A stretch of 64,000 nt of DNA from Numida meleagris (lineage: Eukaryota; Chordata; Aves; Galliformes; Numididae): contig NC_034411.1 of the NCBI RefSeq assembly GCF_002078875.1, positions 2,312,194 through 2,376,193 on the forward strand, in the 5' to 3' direction. The first letter of the stretch is position 1, and the number at the start of each line of letters is the position of its first letter. The notes below the pieces were generated by a model. The model did not search any database, was not told where the DNA came from, and saw only the letters and a list, made by a program, of their open reading frames with translations. Made by a program: the position numbers and the translations under genes. Shown here piece by piece: positions 1 to 13,600 of the stretch.

Positions 1-3000
1 ATTCGCAACCAAAATGCAAGTTCGAGATAAGGCTGTTTTTAAATGAAGTTTCCTGGGTATATTTCAAATACCTCTGCAGGAGTAAGCTTCTTTAAGCTAT
101 ACCACAGGATACTGGAGGCAAGTGATTTCACATGGATGAAGTGTGATACAAACATTTTGAATTAGAAGCATACTGAACATATTTAAGCTTTTATTTTCCT
201 TTTCCTTCTGATGAACTCTCAGTCACGCCTGAACTTGTGATACTCTTACAGCTATTTTTAAAACAGCTTTGAAGGCAGAAAGTGGTATGCAAGAAAACGC
301 CTTCAGTACTCTGATTGCGAAAAACTCAGAAATAATATGAGAAATGTCATTAGCTTTTTTGAACAAAATAAAGAACTGTCACGTGAACTACGTTACTTAG
401 AATCTAGAAGTCAAAAATCCATGTAAGTCTGTTGTGTGAGTCCTGCAAAGTTATTAAAAGTGTCACGGCTGAGAGACTGAGTCTGGAAGCATGATTTCTG
501 TATTTGCAGACGTGAAACTCAACAGAGAAATCCTCAAGATCAACTGTATAAGAAAACAGTAGAAATCCTCAGGGGAATCTAACGTGGCATTAAAAAACAC
601 CACTACTTCAGAAGAAATATATTAGCTGAAGTCAGTCATGGACAAAACCTCAGGTGGAGGGTACTCGATTAGGGTTAGCTTTCAAGAAAAGATTTACTTG
701 AAAAGATTTACCCCCCAAAAAAGCAGAGATGGCAACATCCCAAAGCGTTAGGGAACTATGGACACTCAAATAACTTTTTCTTTTTTTCCATCTTCCTTCA
801 AGAACTGCTTAACAGTTGGCTTACTCACTTCAGATTCATTATTCATTCATGTCTGGAGGAATTTTCAGACAGTGCAAAGTTCAGGAGTGGATTTCATGCT
901 TTTATTCTTTTATCTTCAGGATTTTAAGTGTCCCCACTTTTAAAACTTCCCCTTCCCCCTCTCTGAATTGCTCCTACACAAATCTGCTCTGTAAAGTCTA
1001 AACTGATGAACAGAGTATACTGTTTTGAACTACTCTGTAAGCACGATCTCTTAAAGGATATTAAATTGTCAAAACCCCAAATCAGTTATAAATAGAGTGA
1101 ATTTAATGATGAAAAATACACACAAAGATCTTTCTCTTTCTGCACACCAAAAATACTGGTAGATTTCAACACAAGTAAACAGTTTGCTTCCAGATTGTAC
1201 CTTCACAGAAGTTTTATTCTTCAGCATTCACGCCCTGAGATTAACTCTCCTGTAATAGAACGCAACCAGTTGTGCTCTTCTGGAAAAACAAACCTACCAG
1301 AAATGTAATGAAAAGCATCCTTCTACTAAGCGTAAGAAAAGTTGAGGCACACGTTCTGTCTATACTGACCCACCTTCTTTTTACATGGGTCAAGAGCATG
1401 CACTTGCCAATTCTCAAGTAACGTAACCCTGATTTAATTCCATGTAATGTAGTGGCACTATCCTCGTATCTAGCACATTTCTGTATTTCTTCCCTCTGCA
1501 AGGCAACGTTAACTTTGCCGTCAGAAATGAACTGTTCGTGGAGTTTCTGCTGTTAATATGCAGCCCACCTGTCTTCTGTGGTCTTCATTTTCTCACTTCG
1601 GAAGTATCATAAATGTGTAAAAGACTAATTAATTACTTGCCCATGTTATTTAAGGACAGAATCTATAGGATCAACAGTGGGCTGATATCCTTTTCTAAAT
1701 TTTACTGTTCGTTTTTACCCAACTCAGACCATCCAAACTGGGGAAAACCTGCTACTTTCTCTCCTTTGCTAGATAGTCAAGTTTAAAAATCGCTTTGGAA
1801 AGTACCTGGTAAGAGGATTAGACTTCAAGAACTATTCTGTCCTTAAACAGAAAGATTCTGGATGTGTACGCAAAGACCAACAGTAAATATTTATGCCCAA
1901 TCATTAACAGAAGATGATACCATGTAAAAGCCTTACATTGGAAATTTTTAAATGACAGCCTCGTTAGTCATTTGTAGGCAAAGTAAAACCCTGCTGGACT
2001 CGATGACTCCATCTGTGCAAGTCCAACTCAAGAATCTCGAACAAGAAATTTCTAAAGTGGAGATTGGTGTCTATTTTCCATCAGAAATTTTCCCTTTTGC
2101 CAGGACAAAGGAAATGCTTAGACAGAGAGTTACACTGGCTTGTCCCACCAATACCTGGCAGATCTAGTCTCCAGGAACCTATTTAGCTTAAAAGTGTACA
2201 CAGAGCACTCAAAACAGATACTTTGTTGTTGTTGTTTTATGAGCTCTTGACGAGAGTCCAAGCCTGCTTTAAATCAAAGAATATTTCTGTTATCGGGATT
2301 AATAATTTTTTCTCAGTTCAATTAAGGTGTGTTCTATACTGAAATCTGAAGTTAAATTCTAAACTTGAAGAAGTTAAAGTACCAGAAAGTTTTGACATTA
2401 GAATAGTATCACTACTACTGTAGAAAAATAGCACCCTTGGGTTTCTTAAATATAGAAATAAATAGATATACATATATATCTCAGTTTGTGAGAAAAATTA
2501 TTAATGCTGGAACCTTTAAAAGAAAGCACTCCAGTAAAGAGGAAGAACTTCTCAAACCTCCATAATGCATTCCTGTGTACACAAAAGCAGAAAAGGAAAA
2601 AGCACTTTTCCCTCATTCTTTTGTACTTCAGGAATGTGTTTCTCAGTCTGTGCTTCCCTTCAAACTATATGTTTTTAGCACAGCTAATGAATAAATAATG
2701 TTCAATAATTCAAATGATCTACACAACACATATCATGCCTAGAGTGACAGCTGTTCCCAATACCACAATCTACCACGCGTCTGTGGCCAATCATTTAAAG
2801 TGGGGAAGAAATTCCTCCAAGCATTTCACTACTATCCTTTTATCATTTGGAAGTGAAATTAAAGAAGAAAAAATATACACGAAAGTGTCATTTAAAAGAA
2901 ACAAGTGTATTTATACACAGAAAACCTGTTTCAAAATTTTTCTTTGTATGTTCCTACAAAACTAGTTACGGTAAGCAACCACTGACTTTTTAATTTTAAA

Positions 3001-4256
3001 CTGAGCAAATAGATCAGTCGTCTTCAGTTTCTATTTGCTAAGGCTGAACTACAGATATATCTATGTACAGTTAAGGCTTAAAAGGCAAACCAAGATGAAT
3101 GATGGGAAACCTGAAAATCCTAAACTTCGCCCTTTTTCTATTGACACATGTTTGTGAAACAACTTATGTTAACTTATACCCATGCTTTCACAGAGCTCAC
3201 TGGAAAGAATTGCTGTGTTGCCCATCTAAATACATAGTATTTTGGCTAGACTTACTGTCAGATGTGGAAGGATCCGTTCATCAAGAACTCGTTCTATTTC
3301 GTGATCACACTAGCTTACATAAACAAAAGTGATGTATGACGATGTCTTTCCAATTTGAAATGAAGTTTAAAATGCAAGCTTAACTACTCAGAGCTCTAGA
3401 GCTCCAAAACTATGAATAAAACAATTAAAAGACTAGCTTAACTGTAGTTTAACTCCCCACTTTGACTCTTTCAAAAGTTTGCTGGGTAGAAGCTTTATTT
3501 ATACAACTAAACATACACCTCTTTGTTTAGAAATGCTTTCAAGAACTGTTTATATGTTAACAGACTATCATAAGATGAATCAAAACCCAACCTTTCCATG
3601 CTTCAACAAGGAAATGCTAACAGACTAATACTTATTCTGGAACATTTCCAAGAGTTTGAGAGTGTTCTAAGTTTGTTGTTGTTGTTTTGCATTCAGAATA
3701 AAATAGAGAAAAAGTGAGCGGTAGAGGCTTATCAAGTACCACAGAGAAAAATCAGACCTGCAGAACAAAACAACAAAACTACTTGTACAAATCTTTGTTA
3801 TTCCAGCAAATTAAACAGCTATTTTAACAAGAAAGTCTGGTCTTTGAAGTGAAGTTTATGAACTACGAAGTTCATGAAGTCTAGTTTATGATGCTCTGCT
3901 TTTAGAACCATAGATTATATTGAAAATAAGTTAGTAAATTAATAATAGGTCATCTTCTGGAAGAAAGGCTTCACTACAGTTCCCTTTTTGCTCTCCTGTT
4001 ATTTAAACAGCACAATAATTCAGTGTACAGCTCCAGACAACACTTATCAATGCATTACCTGTAACAATCAGGCATATTTTCAAGACAGTGCAAGAGTATG
4101 TGCCATTTAAAAAATCCCTCTTGTAAGACCCTACTGAAGTAAACCGGAGAGCTGAATTTGCCCATCCTGTGCAGAAGTAGATATCAGCAAACAGACTACT
4201 AAGAACACGCAATCTATCACAAGATAATTAAATACACGTATCAAGATAAAATATAC
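1..4256 (-). other. USP34: USP34 intron 3 (part)
   Basis: No further USP34 exon could be found on the minus strand here, so the next exon lies beyond the left edge. The DNA is AT-rich with small GTT repeats at 2224-2236 and 3674-3687. The open frames are short and unrecognised. Confidence 0.8.
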
Positions 4257-4674
4257 CTCTATTGTAGGATGAGTATTATGCTTATAAGCAGTGTACAAAG
4301 GAAATTGAATCTGAAAGATTTTTGCCACGCACAGCAACAACTTCTCCTTCTCATCAGTGCTCCAGCTAAAAGCATCAGTGTTCTTTGCAGATGACTCCTC
4401 AGTCAGGATACAAGTTCTTGCAGAATCTGTTTTTTTCTCTATAGATCTTTGCCGTTCCCCATTTTCTTCCTCATGAGAGTCTCTTTCTACATTCAGGGGC
4501 TCATCAGCACGATTACTATGATCTTGCCATGTTGAATCTATATTAATAGTGCAATGTTTACAGAGCTGGTCCCGCAGAACTTGAACTTCAGCAATGACTA
4601 AGTTAATAAGAGCACATACTACTTGGTTAAAGATCTCCAAATGTTTATACTCCTTGAAACAGCACAAACATTGT
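4257..4674 (-). CDS. USP34: USP34 coding exon 3
   Basis: 418 nt, phase 2 to 0. It completes Arg44, then [10 protein letters not shown] to NTHPTIE. It includes a helical start ([18 protein letters not shown]), an acidic, Ser-rich middle that is poorly conserved, and a conserved end ([20 protein letters not shown]). Donor GTATAT. Confidence 0.95.
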
Positions 4675-7600
4675 CTGTAAGAAAAGAGAAAACAAAAATA
4701 AGATTCCCTGAAGTAGCTGAAATCTCATTAAGACTGGACTCTATTGAGTTAAAAAGGGCAAAAAAAAGACAAATTGGAATACTCAGAGGACTGACCAAAA
4801 GGACTCTTCACGTTAGGACAATTTAAACAACAATATTAGACCAACCCATGAGGGCAATAAAGTCCAAACGAAGCCAGTGCTACCCAGCAATATGCTGGAA
4901 TCACAAAGCTTTCCTTAAACCCTGTAAACGTGCCATTATTTCCAAATAAAATATATATAACATATCGTACAGGTAAGGTCATGGAACTACTAAAGAAGCA
5001 ATGTTCCTGAGAATGTTCCCGAGTCCCTTCCTCACCTCGTTTTCCCTATCAATACTGCTGCACTAAACTGCATGACATGCACGTTAGCTGTGCAAGAACT
5101 GTTTTTATTTTAATTTTAAATCAGTAGGGTCACAAAATCATTTTTTAATTGAGTATTTATGTTCACTTCCTCTATCTGCATTTGGGTAGACAGAAACCCC
5201 ATGCACATTAGTACTGCTTTTTCCCATATGGTTAATGGGTATCTTCTATCTTCTCTGCTTCCTTCACTTGGTAGACTCAGAGATCATTCCTCTGAATGTC
5301 TACTGACATACCAAACACTGAAAAGAACAATGGGAAAACTACACATCATTGCTCCATCAATATAACAGGAAAGACAAGCCACTTAACAATCTGTACTACA
5401 ATTGTAGGTGTGGGCTAAGATAGCTAGATATGCAAAAGACATTCTGGGAGCATAAACACCCAAGATATTTAACCCTAGAATTTATCATCTGGGAACATTT
5501 GTTTCTTTTGTACAAAAGACAAAGGTGTTCAATAAGAGGATTGAAATCCTGGAGAAAGTAGAAAAAATGTAATCAATAAGCAAAGGAGTTTCAATGAAGA
5601 TAAAAATTCAAAGTTACTTGCTTGTAACACAATCTTGGAGATGGATTCATCTCTCACTCAAACTCTAAGAAATAATGCAACTCTTGTATAAACTGTAGTC
5701 ATCTTGCAGCAGAGACCTCTCTCCTGTTGCATACAGTGCAACAGACTTCAGGTCATAACCAGAGCTCTAGCTACTACAATAATATAGAAATTACATATTC
5801 CATTTCTGAAGAATAAGCGGGTAGAAGACAGGGGAAGAAAACATCAAGATGAGATTACTCAGAATAATGATAGATAGGGAGTGCTGCCTCTCTCTGAGGA
5901 AATACAAAGATGGCTTTGAGCTGCAGCACCTAAAGATGCCTCTGAATGCACTTTGTGTTTTTTTGCTTCAGTGAGTTAAACATAGTTAATACTCAGCATC
6001 CCCTACTTCCAGCACAAGTATAGTGATGGATACATCTCAAATTTCTGACGCAAAGCAGAAAGAAGCCTGTTAGTATCACGTAAGTGGAGTGTCTTCACCC
6101 ATTTAAAAATGCATTCTCATGATTCACTATTAAATGAGCATTTAAATTCACTGTACAGTATGTATTTTATGAGATCCATTATCATCAGCACAAACTCATT
6201 TAAAAAAACATCATACCTTTGTGTCCAGGAATTGATGTAAGCAAATATCTTGAGCACATGTTCCTTTCTGAGCTGCAGTCCATCAGCACCTTCAATGTCA
6301 GATACTGAAGGAAAACAAGAACATATTAGGGGCAAAAAAGCTCATGTAATTGCTATACTTTAATTACACGTTATCTTTACTATTTGAGTAGAATCCAACG
6401 CTTTATATCAGAGTTTTTTTTCCTGCAAGAAAACACATAACATTCAAATAAATTAACTTTTCATATTAGAAACTAAACCAAACCAAATCTACCTACTTTT
6501 TCCCTTCAGTAAACAGAGATAAGGTTTCAATGCAACTAACTTTAAAACAGAAATAGCGCAGTAATAGCGGATACTGCTGTTAAAATTAGTCACTCAGAAC
6601 AGCCTTTTCCTCTACTCCAGTACCCCACATGCAAATTGATTAATGGCAACCTCTCCAAGCACGGAAAATGAACCTTAAAAAATCACAAAAGATGCCCCTA
6701 GTTACCAGCATTTCTAATTCCACAGGGTTGTACCGTAGAAGCGAACATTTCCTGCTCCCTATACGCACGCTTTTGATTAAAAATCTCACTCCTTAGCAGC
6801 AAGGGCAGACAAGTGTTTCAGAACTGGATGCTTGTAGAGATATTTTAAAATCCATGCAGGAATCAAAATAGCTAAATTTACAAGACAGCTCAACATGAAG
6901 AACACTACATCAACTCCAGTGGGAACTACTGATGGACACATATTTTCATATACAGATCTTCAACAATTTCACTCATTAGCCAGGTTTGTTTTTTTTTTCT
7001 TCCCCCCCCCCCCCAGATTTTGAAAGTATGCATTTTGAGATGAGTATGAGACCTTAACTTCCTTCTCCTAGTCAGACAAAGGGTGGAAAAAAAGAAGCTA
7101 TCAAGCTAAGAACAGATGTGCAAACTACACGAAAGTTATTTCAGACTAGTTGATGATTATTCCTACCAAATAATATACACGTGTCGATATTAATATTTAA
7201 CCAGAATGAATCCCCAAGTGGCAAAATGATAAACCTTTGCATTTATTAGAGCCAGACACCAGAACAGTTACGTACCAAATTCAACAGCAAAAAACTTTCA
7301 GTGAGGTATTATCAGTTGTCCCACTCTCATCTAACAAAATGCAGATGCACTCTAATAAGGCAAACATCAGCAGTAGTTGAAGTCTCCACTTAATATCAAC
7401 TAATTGTATACATTAGGGTACTGGATTATGTTTACTGTTTATGTACCTTTCTCCAGCTATCAATGCACAACTCTCATTTCCTCCTTGCCCTAAACTTCCA
7501 CGTGGTTCTACAATTATCTAATTGCTACATACATGAACAATGGCCAGGTTCTTTCATCCATCTTTCACATAACCATTACATGCTTACTAAGCTACTACAA

Positions 7601-10600
7601 AAGTAACCTTTGTGGAAAAAGTTCTCCAACAAAACAAGCTCTCCTACCTCTACCTCAATCTCCTTCCCAGCATCAGCCTTACGAGGTCCTATGTGATGTA
7701 TCAATGCAGATTTCCAAATGCTAAAGCTAATGATATTCTTCTAAAACAGAGTGGAAAGTAATGTTGAGGATAATATCACTTCAGAAGAATCTCACAAGAT
7801 AAATAATTGTCATCTTTGAAATAAAGATATTACATGTGCACACACACATTACACGCACACACATAGAAATAAGCTAAGAACAGCCTCAGGAAGATACCAT
7901 TAAACAACAAAACTCACTTTTCTGTCTCTAAGTAGACTTGGAAGATCCCTAGGTAAAGCTGAGAGAAAATATAAAATTAACAAGCAGACTGACAGGCAAG
8001 TATGACTTGATACCAAGACACTTGACTCTAAGGCCAAAGCATAACACCAAAGAGATTAACAATTCTGTCAAACAATTTAGGTTAATCTTGCCATAACAAG
8101 ACAAATCTCTAGCGATAGGGATCTTAAAGGTACCAAATCTTTTTGTTTGCTTTTATTTTTTCATTAAGATTTGAGACAAAATTGGCTGCCAATAACTCAA
8201 CATCAGTGAACCCATTTCTAATTTGTATCGCCTTCCATACGCATTCTTACATTTATAAAATTCGCCTCTTTGCCACTTCTCCCTACTTAAAAACACATGC
8301 TACAAAGTAGGTCAGTAACACCTATCTTCCAGAGCAGCCTTTTCACTTTGAAACACACTCAGATTTCCATTCTTTTAAGAATAAGGTACAGAAGTGTAAG
8401 TAAATTGGTCCCTCTTTTGAGCCACAGCTACAACTGCCACACGAAGCGTACAGAGTCTAGAAGCGATGGGAATACTGAAGCTTGTGTCACTGGGTATAAA
8501 AAACCCAACAGGTGTATGCATTATATGCACCAGTAGGAGAAACTTAAAATCACAGAATCATAGAATGGCCTGGGTTGAAAAGGACCTCAAAGATCATCCA
8601 GTTTCAATCCCCCTGCTGTGGGCAGGGTTGCCAACCCATCCTTCAAATCCATACCTCTCCAATTTGGAAAGAAGGATGTGGTGAGGGACCGTGTCAAAGG
8701 CTTTGCGGAAGTCCAGGTAGATGACATCCGTTGCCCCTCCCCTGTCCACCGATGCCGTCACTCCATCACAGAAGGCCACCAGATTGGTTAGGCAAGATCT
8801 GTCCTTGGTGAAGTCATGCTGGCTGTCTTGGATCACCTCTTCCAGTCACCGGGGATTTTATCTGACAGCCATGATTTTTCAAATATGATAGAGAACGGCT
8901 CGGTGACCACATCAGCCATCTCTCTCAGAACCCTGGGACGCATATCATCCAGTCCCGTGGACTTCCACACATTCAGTTTCAAGAGGAGGTCTCGGACTTG
9001 TTCCGCTGTTACAGTGGGATGGAATCCGCTCCTCTCACCCACACCTCGAGGTTCAGGGTCCTGGCAGACACAGGGAGCCTGACCGCCAGTGAAGACCAAG
9101 GCAAAGCACTTATTGAGCACCTCAGCTTTTTCCATATCTGAGGAAGCCACTTCTCCATCCTCATTTATCAGAGGGGGAACACTTGGCCTGTCTCCTCCTG
9201 CCTATGTACCTGTAGAACCCCTACTTGTTCTTTTTCATATCCCTAGCCAAGTTCAGCTCTACCTGTGCCTTGGCTTTCCAGATCTTATCTCTACACATGC
9301 GGACAATAGCCCTGTATTCCTCCCAGCCTACAAACCCTGCTTCCACTTTCTGTACATTTCCTTCCTGTCCCTCAGTTTAAGCTGCAGGTCCTTGCTCAGC
9401 CATGCCGGTCGCCCGCCTCCTCTGCTTGATTTCTTTTGCTGCGGGATGGAGAGCTCTTGTGTTCCCAGAAGGGCGTCATTAAAGAGCTGCAGCTCTGTTC
9501 CGTCCCTATGCCCTTAAGGACAGTTTCCCAGGGCATCCCACCCAGCAGTTAAACTTGCTGTTTCCCTGTTAATATACTCTACATCCCACATGTAGACTAA
9601 ATCCAACCGGTCTTATTTACTAATCACTGTGAAATAATATAGTGGCAACATACTTTTTTTTTTTAAACCTAGAAATAACATTACCCTTGTTCCTACAAGT
9701 ATTCAGGAAGCTTAAAACAGGAGCAACCATACAGAGGCTGCAGTTTCCCAGTGGATTTAAGGTGATCTACGTAGGCTGGTAAAAAATAAGGCCCCCTATT
9801 TATTTCCATGGGAACTACAACAGATACAAGGAGTACAATAACACTGTTCGATAGTGTTTTGCAGCTGAGAATTTACTCTATTTTTCAACATCATCACCAC
9901 CATGATCCATGCATTTTTTGCCAGCGATGAACAAGAGCCCACATGCTGTGCTCAGAAGAATGTGCACTAGTGGAGTGGACCCAGTCACCACTGGTGAAAC
10001 ACACCACCCACCCCCTCGCTGTGCTCACTGCTGGGTCTCCACCAACGTTCAGCAAGCGCTGATGAGTGTCACCGGGTGCCATTTTTCCCACATGGAGGAA
10101 TTCAGTGACACACCTTTGCTTCATCCACACTGCCATGTCAGATGCCATTTTGTCAGACTGTCCCTCTGCTGCCATCTGACACATGACAACAAAATCTAGC
10201 AGAATATTGGTGGGAAAGTTCAGCCTCTAGTACCGTACCACCTACATCCACCTCTGACATTGTGGGCCAATGTCATCAAGTAGGAGGCATTACTTTCAGA
10301 GCAGCCCTTAGACAAGGTGGCACATACATAGATCTGCCCCACTGCCTGCCAAAAGGGGCAGCTGCACATCCTGCACGGCTTCTCCTGATGAACCTTCACT
10401 GAAGTTCTTTTATCCCATAGTAGAAATGACTTTTTCAACACAGCTGATTTAAATTCTCACAATCAGGACTTTAATCTTAGGCTTCAGTGTTCTTGGCTTA
10501 TTGTGAATATCAACTCTGTGGATGCTCTTGATTTACAGCACCTCTCTTTAAGGCCACGTGGAGCTTTAAGTACAGCAAAAATTGGTTATGAAGCCTTTCC

Positions 10601-13600
10601 AAGAATTCCTTGCTGAGGAAAAAAAACTACACACAGAAAAGCAACAGCAGCAATTGCATGCATCACTCTTGTGCATTTCTCGATTTTAGTCAGCTCTGTA
10701 AGGACTCCCTTACCGCATGAAACTTCACTCCCAGATCTATCTCTCACCTTTCAAACTATTTTTCTTCCACCTTGAATGGTTTTTAAATGAAGTATGTCTT
10801 TTTATTCTGTCCCGTATTCGAGCACCTTGTGCGCTTCAGATCCTCCTTAAGCTGCTGTCTCTCCAGTCTCCCACACTTTCAGAGTTTCAAATCCAGCACA
10901 GACAGCCATGTCCAACTTTCTGAAAAACTCTTCCTCAGACAATCCCCCTTGCAAATTTATTTGGTGGCTAAGAATTTTCCTCGTCTCCTAGTTTCATATC
11001 TAAGGAAGCAACTCTTGCAGGACGCACTAAGGCATACTTGCTTGCTGTTGGGACAAGCAGAAGCATGCACTCATCTGCCTTTAGTAACCAAGCTTTGCAG
11101 ACTAGAAGAAATAAGCAGTGAGATACACTGTGTACCTGGACAGACTGCGCAGAGTGCACAGACCTGGGACATGTGCCGGCTGCAGCTAGGTTTAATCCAG
11201 AGCTACAGGCAAAGAAACTGAGGATACTGCTAGAAAAAGAGCACAGAAAAAAAAAAAAGGAGCAGAACTCGAAATGTCTAAAGAAGATCCATCCAAGACA
11301 AAAGGAACCAGCGGAAAGAAAAAAAAAATACTAGCCTGTGAGTAAATTCCAGCCAGATGTTTCTGGCTGAAAAAATCATTTTCTAAGCTGTAAGTTCTCA
11401 GGTGTTTCATTTCTCAATTTGTTGAAGTAGCCCACAAGAGGCCACAGCACATAACAAGAAAAACGTAGCGCATTTCAGGAAAAAACCATTCCTTGCTGTT
11501 ATTTCCCTTTTTACTTAAAAACTCGAGGGATATGCCTCATCTTCAACAAAAGGCTCATTGGTTCAGGGTATTTTACAGTACTAAAAACAATACAATCCTC
11601 CAAACTAGGAAAAAAGTCTATTAATAAAGCTACTAAAGCCTAAGAGGGACAAAAGATGAGAAAAATACTGATGGGCTGCAAAGGGGACCAGGTACTTCCA
11701 GCTGTGAACAAACAGAACTCAGACCATAAGTGCATTTTTAGCAAGAACTTCAGAGCTAGATGAATAGACTTCAATTAGACCACGAGGACAACTGTCATGC
11801 GAAGACTTGCGAGGAATATCCCATATCCAGAGGTGACTTATCTCACTAAGTATTAAAATCGAATGGCAAGTAAAAATAATCTTGTTAAAAAGTAAACTTC
11901 CTCTACTTTCAAACAAAATAAAACACCAGGGAGTAAACAGAAAACACTTCAGTAAATAAAACTGTAATTTCTATGTATTCAACAACGGGACAAGTAGCAT
12001 ACAGATTCTCCTCCCTTTCCTTCTCCCCCAAGCCTCATCTAATATCACATTCTCATGGGAAAGTACAGAACACTGTCAAAATGCAGGTTAACTGCAGAGA
12101 AAATAGAAGAAAAAAGAACCACGCAAAAGAAAACACTAAGCACAATGATACTAATCTTAAGAGAAATATACACATAACCCTGTGTATAATTACCATTGCT
12201 CAAAGTGAAACATGCATGCATGCATTGAGATGTTTTCCATTATTTGTACGGGTTTTTGTTTACAACGAATAGTAAATAATACGACAGCCACAAAGCTCAA
12301 CCTCTCCCATTCTCTTCTTCATCTTTTGGAATACCTCCTTTAAAAAAAAAAAATCAAAGATTCATGGTTGCTTTAGATTTATTCCCTGGAGTTCTTCCAG
12401 ATCTTTACAATACCAGTGAGGACAGTGTCAACTTAAAGTTCAGTGGGAATAGTTTTAACTGTTAGAATTTCCCTATTACTTTTCAGTGAGGAAAAAAATC
12501 TTCTTTCTACTCCTTAGTCTCCATGAAATAAGAATGCACTGGAATACTGACTGGATATACACAACCAGAAAGTGCTGGAGCACTATGTAGAACACACTGT
12601 CATTTTAAAAAGGCTCTTTAGTTCTTCGGTACTACAAATATTGTTCAAGAGCCAGTTTAATGTACGGAAAAAAAATCAGATCTATCACTCAAAATACTGC
12701 AGTAATAAAATTATATGGAATCATATGGTCGAGGTGCTTCCAAGTGCCCTCACGATGTGTTCGTGATACTGAGTTGTCAATGCCCACCTTCACCACACCA
12801 CTGCAACACAGCATAACAATAACTATGTACGCTTCCATTCCATCCTTTTGAGTAAATCTATTTATTTCCTAAAAACTTGTAATTACAAAGTATACAGCAG
12901 TCACAAAGCAAGTATTACAGAAACACAATAGCTTAAAGACAGGAATTATCAAATCTTTTAAGTCTCATTTCCTTAGAAAAACAAATCACGATCAAGTTAC
13001 TGATCTGTCATAACCAAACTTCGGAATATAGAAGCAATTTCAACAAATCTGACAAATTTTTGCAATCCTAAACAATACCGTGCTTTTTTTTAGATGGAAA
13101 CAGAGAAGCTGAACAGAAGCAAAAGGTAGAGCAGCAAGCCCCCAAAGCAGCCATCTGCTGGTCACTCCGTACCCGCACAGCTCCTCAAAGACATCAAAAT
13201 GGCCCAAGGAGTTTTACTTTAATTCAGTGTTCCAACAAACAGCATAGGGATAGGGTGTCCCTATATTCCCATGGTGGTTCAGACAGTGCCTGTAACATAC
13301 AGCTCCACCAGAACTGGGCAAAACAGCTGATCTTAGGTAATTTCTATCTTTGCGCATCTCCATTTCCCAGAGAACACCACAAAATGTTTTCTTTTTGAAT
13401 CTCACTCTCTTTACTGAGCATACATTTTTTCTTTCAGTTCTATCACCCTCCTCTTCTCTATGAAACACCTATTCTCCTTTTACCATAAAACGCTACAGCA
13501 GTCTGGAGCAGAACAGCAGGAGCTGACACTGAAAAGATGTATAACAGTTAAGAATTCCCATCTTTCAAGAGGGTTGCCAGCCCAAAGTTTGCACTGTGCT

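Noticed and set aside
669..676. TTAGGGTTAG-like bases near 667 as a telomeric repeat
   Set aside because: Barely more than one unit; not an interstitial telomere.
1..4256. A fourth USP34 exon
   Set aside because: I searched the minus strand for the expected sequence after THPTIE and found nothing in frame with splice sites.
6989..7016. Poly-pyrimidine tract with AG as a plus-strand splice acceptor
   Set aside because: No exon or gene follows on the plus strand; it is a homopolymer run.
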